Positions 12,091 to 23,048 of a stretch of 64,000 nucleotides of DNA are shown piece after piece. Under the pieces are notes generated by a model. That model saw only the letters and a list, made by a program, of their open reading frames with translations, did not search any database and was not told the DNA's origin. The DNA is from Trema orientale. Taxonomy: Eukaryota > Streptophyta > Magnoliopsida > Rosales > Cannabaceae. The translations under genes and the position numbers were made by a program. How positions within the stretch are numbered: the first letter of the stretch is position 1; each line of letters starts with the position of its first letter. Location: NCBI GenBank assembly GCA_002914845.1, contig JXTC01000195.1:171063-235062 (forward strand), given 5' to 3'.

Positions 12091-12649
12091 TGCTTTGTTG
12101 AGGTTTGATATTACTTAGTGGCTTTCATTGAGTCTCTCTCTTTCTAGTAAAACCCTTCTCTGTTTTTCAGAGCTCCGATAATAGGCATGCTCTATTGCTA
12201 TTCTTGCATGACTTATATATAGATGTCAGAGAGAGAGAGAGAGATTGCACAAGTTTTCATTAACATTTTCTGGTTGACCACAAAATAAGAAAAAATATTT
12301 CTTTTTCGAGTCAATTGTGTAAGCATTGTTAGGAAATCCAGGCAAAAATCCTTTTTTTTCCACTTTATTTTGTAAAAGTTTAGAAAAAAAAATATTGATG
12401 GGAGAAAAAAAAAAACGGTATAACTAAAGTTACGTTTTTTCATATATTTTGTCATAATTCTAGTTAACAAAATATCACAACTTTATAAAATAAACATGTT
12501 TAACTCTCGAATGACATTTCTTCATATATCTTTCAACTTTTACATGAATTATCTATAATAATAATCCATGCATATGACTATGTCTTCTATTTTTCCTGCT
12601 ATGAGGTAATTTAATGTGAAAATAATGCCGGAAAAATGAGTGAAATGAG

Positions 12650-12690
12650 TTATTATTATTATTATTATTATTACAATTATTATTATAAGA
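12650..12690. repeat. (ATT)n microsatellite
   Basis: TTATTATTATTATT-type repeat of about 40 bp with one interruption (ACAATT). Confidence 0.85.
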
Positions 12691-12774
12691 GTCTGTAATT
12701 GCTTTCAGAAAATGGATCTCGGAGCTACTTCATATAATTATGAAAACCTATAATATAGGTAATGTTTATATATA

Positions 12775-12988
12775 CCAATCTGGTAGGTATATTTTTATTT
12801 ATTTATAAATATTTTTTTTTAGTCGTTAAATTATGATTTAACATATACTATAGCTAGAAAAAAAAATAAAAATAAAAATTTATTATTTAATAATTTTTTA
12901 TCTCTTTTTAGTCTATGAAAAGACGCTCGTGATCAATTTTAATTGAACAAAAATATAAAAAAAAAATTAACTACTGGATTGGTGCCCA
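12775..12988. mobile_element. Short MITE, CCAATC-TGGTAG family, copy 1
   Basis: Begins CCAATCTGGTAGG and ends CTACTGGATTGG, an inverted terminal match, inside TA-rich flanks. Two closely related copies lie at 20330-20565 and 20580-20828. The interior contains TTTTAGTCGTTAAATTATGATTTAAC, matching the GTTGGATCATCATCTAATGG core of the other copies in degraded form. Confidence 0.6.
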
Positions 12989-14420
12989 TATATATATAAG
13001 TGTTTTATCTTTTGTAATGATGAATTAATTAATGCTGTCACCTAATTAATATTTATAATGAAGAGGAACTAACGCTATACAATACCAGGTCAGGTCATTT
13101 TCTTAGTGGACGAGATCAAGTCATTTGATATTAGTCAGAGACTAACACAGTTTCACCAAAAATGTTAAACAACCGGAAAATAAGTCAGGATTTTGTTTAG
13201 ACTAATCGTCCTTAGTAAGCACAGATTTAGAGTTGGCTAAAACTACCCATTTCTTTGGTAACTCATGAGTACAATTTTGGTGTCTACTTCATGTCGTTTA
13301 ACATATGAATTGATAACATGTCATCTAAAATTTGAAATTATCTAATATTGTTTTTCTTAAATTTTTATATAATGTGTTATTCAACATAAATTAAGATACT
13401 AAAATTGAATTTCTAAACAAATCAAATTCTATAACCAAAAAAAAAAAAAAAAACCTAGCCTTTTTTTCTTTCTCTCTCAAAAAATCTTTGTCCGACGCTT
13501 TCACAAGAGATTGCAGAGGGAGTAGTTTGATCTCTTTTTACGGCCTCTCCTCCTCTTCCCTTCTCCTGCTTGGTCTCCTTTGGGATGAGAAGTTTTTTTC
13601 TTTTTTTATTTCTTTATTTTTATAATAAGTCCAGATTTAGATCTGATTATAGTACTACCAGATTTTTGATCTATGTGAGTTTTTAGTTCCGTTTACTAGA
13701 TCTTAAATCTGAGAATTGTTTCTTTGGATTTAAATCTGTGATGCGGATAAGTTAGTTTTCTTTTTTAGCGGGCGTGGATCTCATTTGGTGTTAGAATCAC
13801 ATTACTTTACACGTCAAGAATGCAGTCCACTAGCAGGTGAAGACAATTGTTTGCTGGTGGTCTTTGTTATCCTCTTCTTTTGAAGAATTATGATAGCCCA
13901 CAATCTTGTTATTGTTGTGTTTTTGATCTATTTTTTGTCTTTTTTTTTAGGAATTTGAAATTGTAATATTCTGTTCTTGTATTATAATTGAAGTTTTTTA
14001 GTTTTTATTAATATTATTTCCTTGAGAAACCGTTTTATATAATAAAAAAAAAAACTAAAATTGAAGAGATGATCTAAATTTGATTGATTGAGAGTATACT
14101 TTAATTTTTTTTAAGGAAAAAAAAGAAAAAGGTGTCATGTCAAAATTAATGAACATTTGGAATGTTTTTAACAAACTCCTCCACTCCGCTAAGTAGATGA
14201 ATAACGTACAATTAGCAAACGGTAATTAAGGCTAGTAAAATTACCTTTTATATTAATTACATGTTAGTTTTAACCCCCCCCCCAAAAAAAAACCTTAAAT
14301 TTCTCGATAGATGCACCGCGCACAAATCAGATCAAAATAATAAATTAAGAAGAAGAGCCAACTGTCCTTTCCGTATTCCCATGCAGACGACAGCTATGTA
14401 CGTATCCGTACGGACGCATG
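12989..14420. other. Intergenic; possible retroposed sequence at 13410-14053
   Basis: Between two 12-bp direct repeats, ACTAAAATTGAA at 13398-13409 and 14054-14065, lies about 640 bp. It starts with an A-rich tract and a CT-rich block (TCTTTCTCTCTC, CTCTCCTCCTCTTCCC) and ends in ATAATAAAAAAAAAAA. This resembles a retroposed transcript or LINE end with a target-site duplication. No family or coding frame is recognised, and the repeats are AT-rich and might be chance. Confidence 0.35.
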
Positions 14421-14541
14421 ATGCGGTCCCACCTAGACGCGAGGCATATGATATATTGTTTTATTTTGTCTCTAATTTTGGATGCGGTCCCACCTAGACG
14501 CGAGGCATATGATATATTGTTTTATTTTGTCTCTAATTTTG
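14421..14541. repeat. Perfect tandem duplication, 61-bp unit
   Basis: Two copies beginning ATGCGGTCCCACCTAGACGC, at 14421 and 14482, match base for base across the unit and end TGTCTCTAATTTT. The complete identity suggests a recent event. No gene is visible nearby. Confidence 0.95.
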
Positions 14542-14649
14542 CATGGATCCTTGTTATTAGTACGCCGGTGGCTGGTTTAGGTGAGTTTCATTAATTATAA
14601 GGACACATATAACATTATGTACCAATATGGAACAAAGATAAAAGAATAA

Positions 14650-14826
14650 TGTTATGAGGCATCAGTGGTGTCCAGCACCATAATGATGTGTCAGTCTGTC
14701 ACTGGTTAATCATAATTATAATTCAGGTGGGGCCCATATGGGACCCAGTTTATTAATTAAATCATCTAGTGACAGATAGACATGTCATTGTGGTGTTGGG
14801 CACCACTGGTGCTCTATAGCATTGCT
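14650..14826. mobile_element. MITE with about 40-bp inverted termini (AATGTTATGAGGC family)
   Basis: The left end (AATGTTATGAGGCATCAGTGG, then TGTCCAGCACCA) pairs with the inverse of the right end (GGTGTTGGGCACCACTGGTG, then CTCTATAGCATT). The inner arms GTGTCAGTCTGTCACT and AGTGACAGATAGACAT also pair. A degenerate relative lies at 30715-30832. The superfamily is not assigned because no clear target duplication could be read. Confidence 0.75.
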
Positions 14827-16845
14827 CAAGATAAAAAGGCTTAAAAATAGAAATATGCATAAAAAAAAATGTATAATAAAAGAGAATAATGAAATTTCAA
14901 TCAAATTATTAACAATTAAAAGTGTAAGACGGGATAGAATGCTAAGATTATCACAAGTGTTATTCGGTAGATAAAAAATAAAAACTGGGCAATGGGAGTA
15001 AAGCACCGACCGACCAAAGACCAAGCCTAGCTGGAAACCACAGACGGGATAAGAAAAAGAGTAATTATAATTATAATTAAAAAATAATAATTTTGGTTTT
15101 TGGATAAAGGGCGCAGACAGCTAGCTGTACCTTTCCGTATAACTAGTACTTTTGACAGTATCTAATCTCCAATGACACTACACTTGGACTCAATTTTATT
15201 TTATTTTATATTTTTTTTGTCTAACGCGCTTTCGAATTTTCATTTCTCATAATAACCAATATAAATTTTGTTAAAAAATAAATGATATGGGAATGGCCAA
15301 TGGGGGAGTAAGCAGTGAGCACCGACGACTTCACTTTCTAGTAATAATAATGATTTTTTTTTTTGGCCGGAAAAAAGGAAAAGACAAAAATTTATCTTGA
15401 AAGTCTTCGGTTTGAGCAGTTGGGTCTTCGCTTACATCTTATTAACTAGTCTTGGTCACTATGAAAGTGCATGGAATGAATGGATAAAATCCTCTCTAGA
15501 AGAATTAGCAATTTATTTTTTTTTTTTGAAAAAAAAAGGAGAGTGAAAAGATTTTTTGTTTTGTTTTGTTTTTTTTTTTTTTTACTTTTTTTGGGGAAAA
15601 AAGATAGATTGAAATATTGGATACTATTCTTTGTAACCAGAACTAGAATATAAATTGTACAACGATTTTTTATTAGATTTTTTTAACCTTTTTCTTGTAA
15701 CATTTTAATTATTGGTGTTCATCAACTCTACTTATTTAAAATTAAACTCAACCTTGGGAAAAAAAGAAGAAGAAGAAGAAGAAGAAGAAGAAACACACAG
15801 AAAGAGAGTGTTTACCAAGTCTACTTGGTCAATGTCGTCATAGCTTGTGGAAGAAAAAGCACACGAAGAATGCCGAATTTAATTATTCCAATAAGAAGCA
15901 ACCAATTTTATCCCAAAAAAAAAAAAAAAGCAACTAACATTTTCTTTTCCTCCAACTTTTTTTTTTCCACAGCGCAATAAATACTTATAATAACACAAAT
16001 TACTAATTGATTTACTCTTTATAGTTTATACAATTCAAACCTCACCAACCACTTATATTTTTTACTTTATTTTTCTAGGGAGCGTATTAAACCCCTCCGA
16101 CATAGAAGAAGCCAATCACTTCCAAGTCTATTTAGCCTTTCGACCAAAATTCTTGGGCTATTTTCTCTCTAGTAATTTTTGTTTTATAGAACTTCGCTTT
16201 GAAGTAGTGATGTCAATTGGGACGACCTTTGAACAGTGTAGGAAGGAGCTAGGCATTGCAGGGCTTGACTTAGTAGAAATGGAAGTTTGATACTATAATC
16301 AAAACTTCATAATTACGATACTTCTTTTTTATTCAAGTTTTATTAAAACACTAATTAAAATTGTCCCCTTTCATATTGATTTACGTTTGAAAAAATATAT
16401 AAAAAAGTAATAGGGGCCAAGAGATTGGGTTAGACGTCAACTTTTGTTATGTGGGCCAGCCCACGGCTGTATTGGGCATGTGATCAAAGAGAAAAGGGTA
16501 TGGGTAGGAAACTTGGGCCAAAAATACCTTTTTTGGAACTTCTTTTTTTAAATATGACATTTTTTGAATTGTCAATAATGATTTGACCTATAGTCAAGAG
16601 CAGTACTCATATAAGTTTCAATAGCATTTATAGTTTGTCTACTTATCATCTAGAATACTGTTGCACATTTCGGTGAAATTATCCATTGAAATAATTTGGT
16701 TAACGTGGAATCATATAATTTTCCAATATTAATATGTCTTCTTTTAACTCACTCGTAAATTATCACTTGTAAAATGATATCATTTAAGTTATTGACGTAT
16801 TAGAAAGTATCATGATGTTTAGCACTTTTTAAAAAAAAAAAAAAA
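14827..16845. other. Intergenic AT-rich region
   Basis: No gene recognised. Contains poly-A/T tracts (near 15350, 15520, 15570 and 15915) and a (GAA)n run at 15766-15792. Confidence 0.5.
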
Positions 16846-17334
16846 CCCTCTATTTTTGCTAAATATCACGTTTAACCCTATGTTCTCATAAAACTCAAAA
16901 GTATCCCCTTTATTTTCTAAAACAGTAAAAAGTAACCATTCTTCTCTTTTTTATTAAATTTTTGACTAAATTATTTTTTAAATAACATTAATAACCTTAG
17001 AATGTTGATATCCAAAAAATCCTTGATTGATTTCTTTAAAAAATAATAATCTAAAATTTATTGGAAAAAAATATTATCAACGTTTTTTTATAATCCAGAA
17101 AAATAATGTGATATTCTTTTTTATTTTTTAAATAAAAAGATTAATTAAATAATGAGGAGTATTTGGTAATAGATTTTCAAAACATATACAAGGGTATTTT
17201 AGATATTTCACTCTTCAAGTTTGACGGAAAAAATACTAGCATATACTTTTTTCTTATTTTGAAAAATAAAGGGAAACTTTTGGATTTTACGAGAATAGAG
17301 GGTTAAACATGATAATTAATCATAATAGAGAGAG
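16846..17334. mobile_element. MITE-like element with long degenerate inverted termini
   Basis: The left arm reads CCCTCTATTTTTGCTAAATA, then CACGTTTAACCCTATGTTCTC. The right arm, inverted, reads CTCTCTATTATGATTAATTA, then TCATGTTTAACCCTCTATTCTC. Pairing continues about 100 bp inwards (AAACTCAAAAGTATCCCCTT against AAATCCAAAAGTTTCCCTTT). The target duplication is unclear because the left flank is a poly-A run. Confidence 0.65.
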
Positions 17335-18549
17335 TATTTTTGAGATTTTCCCAATAATATAAAAGATAAAAAATTCAAATGCCATGGAAATAGATAAAAA
17401 ATTCAAATGCCAAACTTACATAAGAGATGTGGCATCATTTTTAGCCATATAGTTTTAAATAATGTGGTCTCACTTTCAAAAAATAAGTAGTTGAAATAAA
17501 TGTCACATCATGTGGTGTAAGTTTTTAAGGTAAGATATTTGTGTCCCTAGCATTACTCCATCGTGATTAAATATGACCATAAATATGAGAAATCAACACA
17601 TACGACACCTTTAAAAATTCCTCAAAAACTATTACAAATTTCTAGTTTTCCCCTCACCAATGTTATGAATAGACATAACACAAGGACTTTTGGAATAATT
17701 ATTTTGAGAACCCTTTTTGTTGTGATCGAATTTGGTATTCTCGACGAGTTCTCACTAATGCTTTAACACGTTCTTAATGGTCCTCAAAATGTTCTCGATG
17801 GTGCTCGACATTGATATTCTTAATCCAAATAGACATAGGATAGGAGATGTCTGAAGTTGAGCTAGATAACCTAACGTTGCAGCCCTAAACTCCACTACGG
17901 TTTATGTTGACATCCGTACATAAAAATATCCACAAAAATTACCTTATCGATCCTTGAGCAACACTGTACGGATCGAAACTGAACATCCCGTACGTATAGG
18001 CTCACATAGTAATAACAAATTTTGAATCTTAGTATTTGTTCATATAGTCTGACCAAGAAACCATTTTCATTATTATTTTATCCACACGAATTTACTTTTA
18101 CATCTTACGTGAGATCATATATATACTGTCAACATTTTCATCAAGTAGAATAGGTACAAAATATATCTTTAACACGACGTAAGTCACATCATGCATTTTA
18201 GTTTTGCACAAGAAGAAATATTTGGTTGCTTATCTCTCTTAAATTTAACATAAGGTAACAAAATGCATACTTCTTCTACTTCAGATATTTATACTAAAAA
18301 AAAATCTTATATTTACCCTAGAAAAACATATCCAGATCTTTTATCTAAGTCGGGCTAATTAAGTGAACGTATCAAATCCAATAATAGATATATTCAACCA
18401 TGTAGCTCGAAGAACGGACACTAAGATATATATATAAAAAGGGATACCCACTAATTATTTGTCTGTATATTCTCAAATTATTTTGAGGCGGGACAGAAGC
18501 CTTAGGGGCAAGACAGAGGCTCTCTCTTACTGCAACGAAGAGGCAGTAG
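17335..18549. other. Intergenic, nothing recognised
   Basis: AT-rich sequence with a short direct repeat (ATAAAAAATTCAAATGCCA) at about 17363 and 17394. I see no gene or element I can name. Confidence 0.5.
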
Positions 18550-18554
18550 CTAGG

Positions 18555-20076
18555 TGTAACGTGCCACGGGAAGGCTCGTCCATGATGAGAGTGAGCCTAG
18601 GAAATTAGCCATGTAGTTTTACCCATGGGAGTTTGCCTACGGTCACTTATATGGAGTTTTGGGACATAGTGGAAATTTTCAGCATTGTTCGAGACATAGT
18701 TGGAATTTCGTAACTTGTTCGTCTTACATCCGATAATTTTTCCGGTCATGGGGACCCGATCTCCTCGGTGAGAGGATCACAGATATACGATCGTTTCGTT
18801 GATATCCTGAAGAAAAGTATTTATTAGGCCATATGTTTTCTGGGCGAAAATCATGTTTCATTGGGAAAATAGGTTAAAAGCTCAAAATACTCTTTAGGGG
18901 GGGTGCATGGTATTGGCTCTCCACCACCCCGGCCACGGTGGGCACCGATGGTTAAGTGAGCTACCTATTAGCACACGGAGAGTGCTTGTAGGGGCGGGCA
19001 CTAGGGAACCACGAGGGGACCCTTGGTGTCTCCACGAGTAGGAGAGACTCGTGGACAGTACTGACCGCCCGGTATTTTGCATAGTCTCCACACCGGAGGT
19101 TCAGTGGTGCGTTCGGCTTGTGGCACGCTATGCCATAAGCACGATTCGTGGACTGGGCTTCTTAGAGAATGCGTGGGGCTCCTAGACCACGTATGCCTCA
19201 ACATGAGATAGTCACAGGAAAGCCACTCATGGGGAGACCGAGGATGAATGGTACGCCACGACCATGCATGCCTCAACACAAGTTGGCCTCAGGCAAGTCA
19301 CTTGTGGAGGGGGACTATTAGAGGATGGGTGGTATGCCAAGACCACGCATTCTTCAACACGTGTTGGTCACAAGTAGACCTCACATGGGCCTCGGCAGTA
19401 AGTAGAAGACTGGTGGGTGGCACGATGCTCCCACACGAGAAGGTTGTACACAAGGCTGCGATCCACAAAGGAACTGTAGGCACTTGCCGGTATGCCAGCG
19501 GGCTTGTTGCCACGATGACTGGTCCACGGGCGGACTTTGGTAGTAAGTGGGGAACTGGTGGGCAGCGTGATGCTCCCACACGAGTAGGTTGCACACGAGG
19601 CTGCAAGCCGCAAGGGAATCATAGGCACTTGCCAGCTCACCCGCGAGCTTGTGGCTATGATGATTGGCCTATGGGCGTGAGAACACCCTTAGTGCCACGG
19701 GAGCTATCCGAGAGGTATTAGTCGGGCTTTATTAGAAGAGACGGAGTGCCAACTTGGTCTTGGCACCTAGTGACACATGCCACCAAAGTGGGAACATCCT
19801 TGGGCGAGAGGGCATGTGGCGTGAACCTCGATGGCACGTTAGGAACCTATGAACGGGGTGAGTGGCTCGGCGAAGGCCGCGGCACATAGACGCCATCATA
19901 GTTGCTTGCGAGCAAGACTCGACGGGAGTAGTTCTTATAGGCGTGTGTGGAACATACATACCTTAAGGCGCGAAAAAGTGACCCATGGTACATGGATAGG
20001 CGGAAGACTGACCGGGACTTGGGAAGTCTCGGTGCTGCACGGTCATTATCGACATTAAAAATCCCGGACCGTGACA
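18555..20076 (-). mobile_element. Solo LTR of a retrotransposon, GC-rich, 1.52 kb
   Basis: Flanked by a perfect 5-bp duplication CTAGG (18550-18554 and 20077-20081). In minus orientation it runs from TGTCACGGTCCGGG to GGCACGTTACA, the TG...CA termini of an LTR. No internal coding region, primer-binding site or second LTR is present, so it is a solo LTR left by LTR-LTR recombination. The interior is far more GC-rich than its surroundings and contains tandem repeats. The terminal sequence suggests Ty3/gypsy, but the family is not certain. The intact target duplication argues against great age. Confidence 0.82.
19100..19690. repeat. GC-rich tandem repeats inside the solo LTR
   Basis: Two copies of a unit of about 144 bp at roughly 19390-19534 and 19535-19681 share GATGCTCCCACACGAG, AGGTTG(T/C)ACAC, TAGGCACTTGCC and GACTGG/GATTGG blocks. 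Before them, units of about 75-90 bp share CCACGACCATGCATGCCTCA or CAAGACCACGCATTCTTCA. Long open frames on both strands here are by-products of the GC content. Confidence 0.7.
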
Positions 20077-20329
20077 CTAGGCACACACTCTTTTTGGTTT
20101 TCTCGCGGTTGTTTGGTTGCCAAGAAACTTCAGAAAATAGCTTTGGTAGAATTCTCTTCTCGATTCATTTTTCTTTTTCTATTTAAATTTTATCTTATAC
20201 CAAACCAAGGGGTCATGTGAATCTATCGTAGTTTTAATTAGGTTTTCACTGGTTCGATTGACATTGAAAACTTATTTTTCTATCTGTATTTATAGATACG
20301 TACACACACATACATACATATGTATATAT

Positions 20330-20565
20330 GGTTGCTAATCCAATATATATATTTTTTTAACCTATGTGTAAGTATTTTTTTTTGGCTGTTGGATCATCAT
20401 CTAATGGTGATCCAACGGCTATAATGAGGTGCATAAAAATACGTGTATCATTAATATTATTTCTCTCTCTTATTTTTTATTATAAAAAAATATGTATGAT
20501 AAATTTTCATTAGCTAAAACGATACCTATGTATAGATTAAAAAAAAAAGTACCAACTGAATTAAC
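20330..20565. mobile_element. Short MITE, CCAATC family, copy 2
   Basis: Starts GGTTGCTAATCCAAT. The core is GTTGGATCATCATCTAATGG followed by TGATCCAAC, itself a hairpin. It ends TACCAACTGAATT. It is about 80 percent alike by eye to the neighbouring copy at 20580-20828, in the same orientation. Confidence 0.7.
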
Positions 20566-20579
20566 TTATATATATATAT

Positions 20580-20828
20580 GGTTGCCAATCCAGTAGTTTT
20601 TTTTTTTTTTTTACCTATATGTAGGTTTATTTTTTTTAGTCGTTGGATCATCATCTAATGGTGATCCAACAGTTATAATGAAGTGCATAAAAAAATGTGC
20701 ATCATTAATGCTATTTCTCTCTCTTACTTTTTAATATTAAAAAATGTGTAAGAAAAATTTTCATTGGCCAAAATGATACCTATGTATAGGTAAAAAGAAA
20801 AAAAAAAATACCTACTAGATTGGTGCTC
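20580..20828. mobile_element. Short MITE, CCAATC family, copy 3
   Basis: Starts GGTTGCCAATCCAGTAG and ends CTACTAGATTGGTGCTC, a clear inverted terminal match, with the same GTTGGATCATCATCTAATGG core as copy 2. TATATA tracts flank both sides, so insertion into TA-rich DNA is likely. Confidence 0.75.
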
Positions 20829-21103
20829 TCTATATATATATATATGCATGAGTCTCTTTGAGGTATTTTTTGGTATTTGAAATGTTTGGAGACTACGTGG
20901 TTGTATTAACTTATTGTGTCTAATGCAGTTACTGTTTATCTTACACGAAAGAATGGCATCAGTACATCACATTTCTAGACCCAATTGTCTTTTTTTGTTT
21001 TAATAACTCTTTAGTGCTAAGTTTTGGATAATGCATTAATTTCAGAATAGAGGGTACTGTTAATTTGAATCAAAATTATGAATTGTGATTCCTGTGACAA
21101 TAT

Positions 21104-22433
21104 TTTTGAGATACTCAAAGACAAGATCAAGGAAGAGGTATTGAGGACTTCCCTCTATGGCTATACTCCTTATCCTATGAATCTCCGAGCTTGGATCAGC
21201 TCACCAAAATGTTTGACCTCTCAGATGCACAGATTCACATAATTGTTAGCAAGATGATGATCAACGATGAATTCAATGCAAGTTGGAACCAGTAACTCAT
21301 TGCATTGTTTTCCAAGATCTTGAGCGCTCAAAGTTGCAAACCTTAGGTGCTGTTTGGTAACACTTTTATTTTTTATTTTTTTAAACACAAAAATGAAAGT
21401 ACTTTTTCTTATTTTGTTTTTTGCATTTCAAAAACAAAAATATGTTTGATAACAACTTTTTGCTCTATAAAATAAAAAAATAAATACATATTTGGTAACT
21501 AGCATTTTTTACTTTTGAATGTGAAAATCAAAAGGGAGAGTAATAAAAGAAAAAGAAAAGAGAAAATAGGAGAGAGAAAAAGTGGTATTTATCTAAATAA
21601 ATTTCATAAGTGGTATTTTTCAAAATAAACTTTTAAAAGTGATATTTTTATAAATATTTTGGGAAATTTTTTAAAAAAAATTACCAAATTTTATAATTTT
21701 ATTTTGAAAAATACCACTTTTAAAATTTTTATTTTGAAAAATACAACTTTTGAAAATATTTAGAAAAGTACCACCTTTACATGAGGCTAGAGAGATAATG
21801 ACAAGAGAAATAGTGATGAGAGAGAAAATGTTAAGAGAAATGGTGATGTGAGTCTAGATATGTTTGAATTTTTATACTAGTATTTCTACAAAATTGTTTA
21901 AAAAAATTTTGAAAGTAAGAAATTTTTGTTTTCAAAATTTTAAAAATTTTGTTGTCAAATTAAAAAAACGAAAAACAAAAGTAGTTTTACCAAACATACT
22001 TTTGAAAAGTATTTCCACTTTTTTGATTAAAAAAACAAAAAACTGTTTAAATAAGTATTACCAAACAAGCTCATAGCTTTCCAACTGACACAGAAGTTGT
22101 TGATTTCTTTCGGAAAGTAACAAAAGGGCAACAGAAGCAGAACTTGGTGGTGGTGGACTGGATTTGCCTATAAGGCATAGAGATAGTCAGGAGTACACTG
22201 CTGCTGCCGGTAGGTGGCCAGACACGCCTTATGTTCAAGGAAGGCAAGGTGGTGGTACTGGACGTTTAGGATATAGCACACCGGTATTAGGCCAGACTGC
22301 AGTTAGTGAGTATTCAAGGGATAGAACAGGTCAGTTCTGATCATCAGGGAGGAGGACCAATATAGCTTCAAGGGGATCCCAGTTTGATTCTTCTACCCAT
22401 ATGGTCAGTCTGAACAGGAGAATTCGTGCTTAG
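21104..22433 (+). pseudogene. eIF3c pseudogene fragment (C-terminal part), split by a MITE
   Basis: Translation in changing frames gives the C-terminal region of translation initiation factor eIF3 subunit [17 protein letters not shown], then [54 protein letters not shown], a Gly/Arg-rich tail (GRQGGGTGRLGYS) and the typical end MVSLNRRIRA with stop TAG at 22431-22433. The functional protein is about 900 residues; only the last 180 or so are here. At least three frame changes and an internal stop make it dead. A 727-bp MITE (21346-22072) interrupts it between the TL and AF codons. I see no introns, but this part may lack them normally, so retrocopy versus DNA fragment is open. Confidence 0.87.
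21346..22072. mobile_element. Tourist/PIF-Harbinger-like MITE inside the eIF3c pseudogene
   Basis: Termini GGTGCTGTTTGGTAACACTT and, inverted, GAGCTTGTTTGGTAATACTT match. The flanking coding sequence gives the empty site (CAAACC TTA GCTTTCC); TTA precedes the element and ATA follows it, fitting a 3-bp TTA duplication with one later change. The interior is AT-rich with opposed copies of a GTGGTATTTTTCAAAATAAA-type module. No transposase frame is present. A shorter element with alike termini lies at 50564-50992. Confidence 0.78.
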
Positions 22434-23048
22434 TAAAAAATTTGAGGTCTTAACATTTGGACTTGGAACTGTGGCAATGAAATTGAGCAGTGCAGTTGCT
22501 TAAATTGATTCAATATTTTTGAGTTTGTTCAATGTTCATTTTGGTCTCTTCAAGACCTTTTTATACGAAGTTAGTGCGTAGAGTTTCAAATCACAGTTTT
22601 GGAACTCTATGTTTGGGGTCTCTGCTTTGGAATTTTTGAGCCAAATGCCTTGCATTTTCAAATCTTGACTGTTCTAATCCAAAAAGAAAACAAGAAATAA
22701 TATTGTCAATTATGGCTTAGTGCAAATCCTCATCTTTTATGGCATTTGAAAATTGAAACCACCATAAGGCCATCGTCTGAACTTGTCTCAAGGAAAATGA
22801 AATGAAAAACAAGTATTCCCATTAATTGTGTCAAAAAGAACTAAAAGAGTTGCAAAAATTGATCACTTGTAGTAGCCGTAGCGAGAAGAGCACAGAGGAA
22901 GAAAAATATATTACCTATACTTTAAGACAAAAAATTAGAGAGAAAATGGTATCAAAAGGAAAATTGGACAGATCTGTTCTTGCCTTCTTGGCTAGGTAAG
23001 ACATTCATTTCATGCTTAAACTGCTACTGCTGAGCGCCGACCTTGAGC
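22434..23048. other. Sequence downstream of the eIF3c pseudogene and 3' side of the TRAF-like gene
   Basis: 22434-22690 may be the former eIF3c 3' UTR. The rest should hold the 3' UTR of the minus-strand TRAF-like gene. No gene is seen. Confidence 0.4.

Noticed and set aside
18894-20186. Several overlapping open frames of 60-157 codons on both strands, rich in Cys, His, Arg and Trp
   Set aside because: They lie inside the GC-rich solo LTR, overlap each other on both strands, and show no domain; a GC-rich stretch has few stops by chance.
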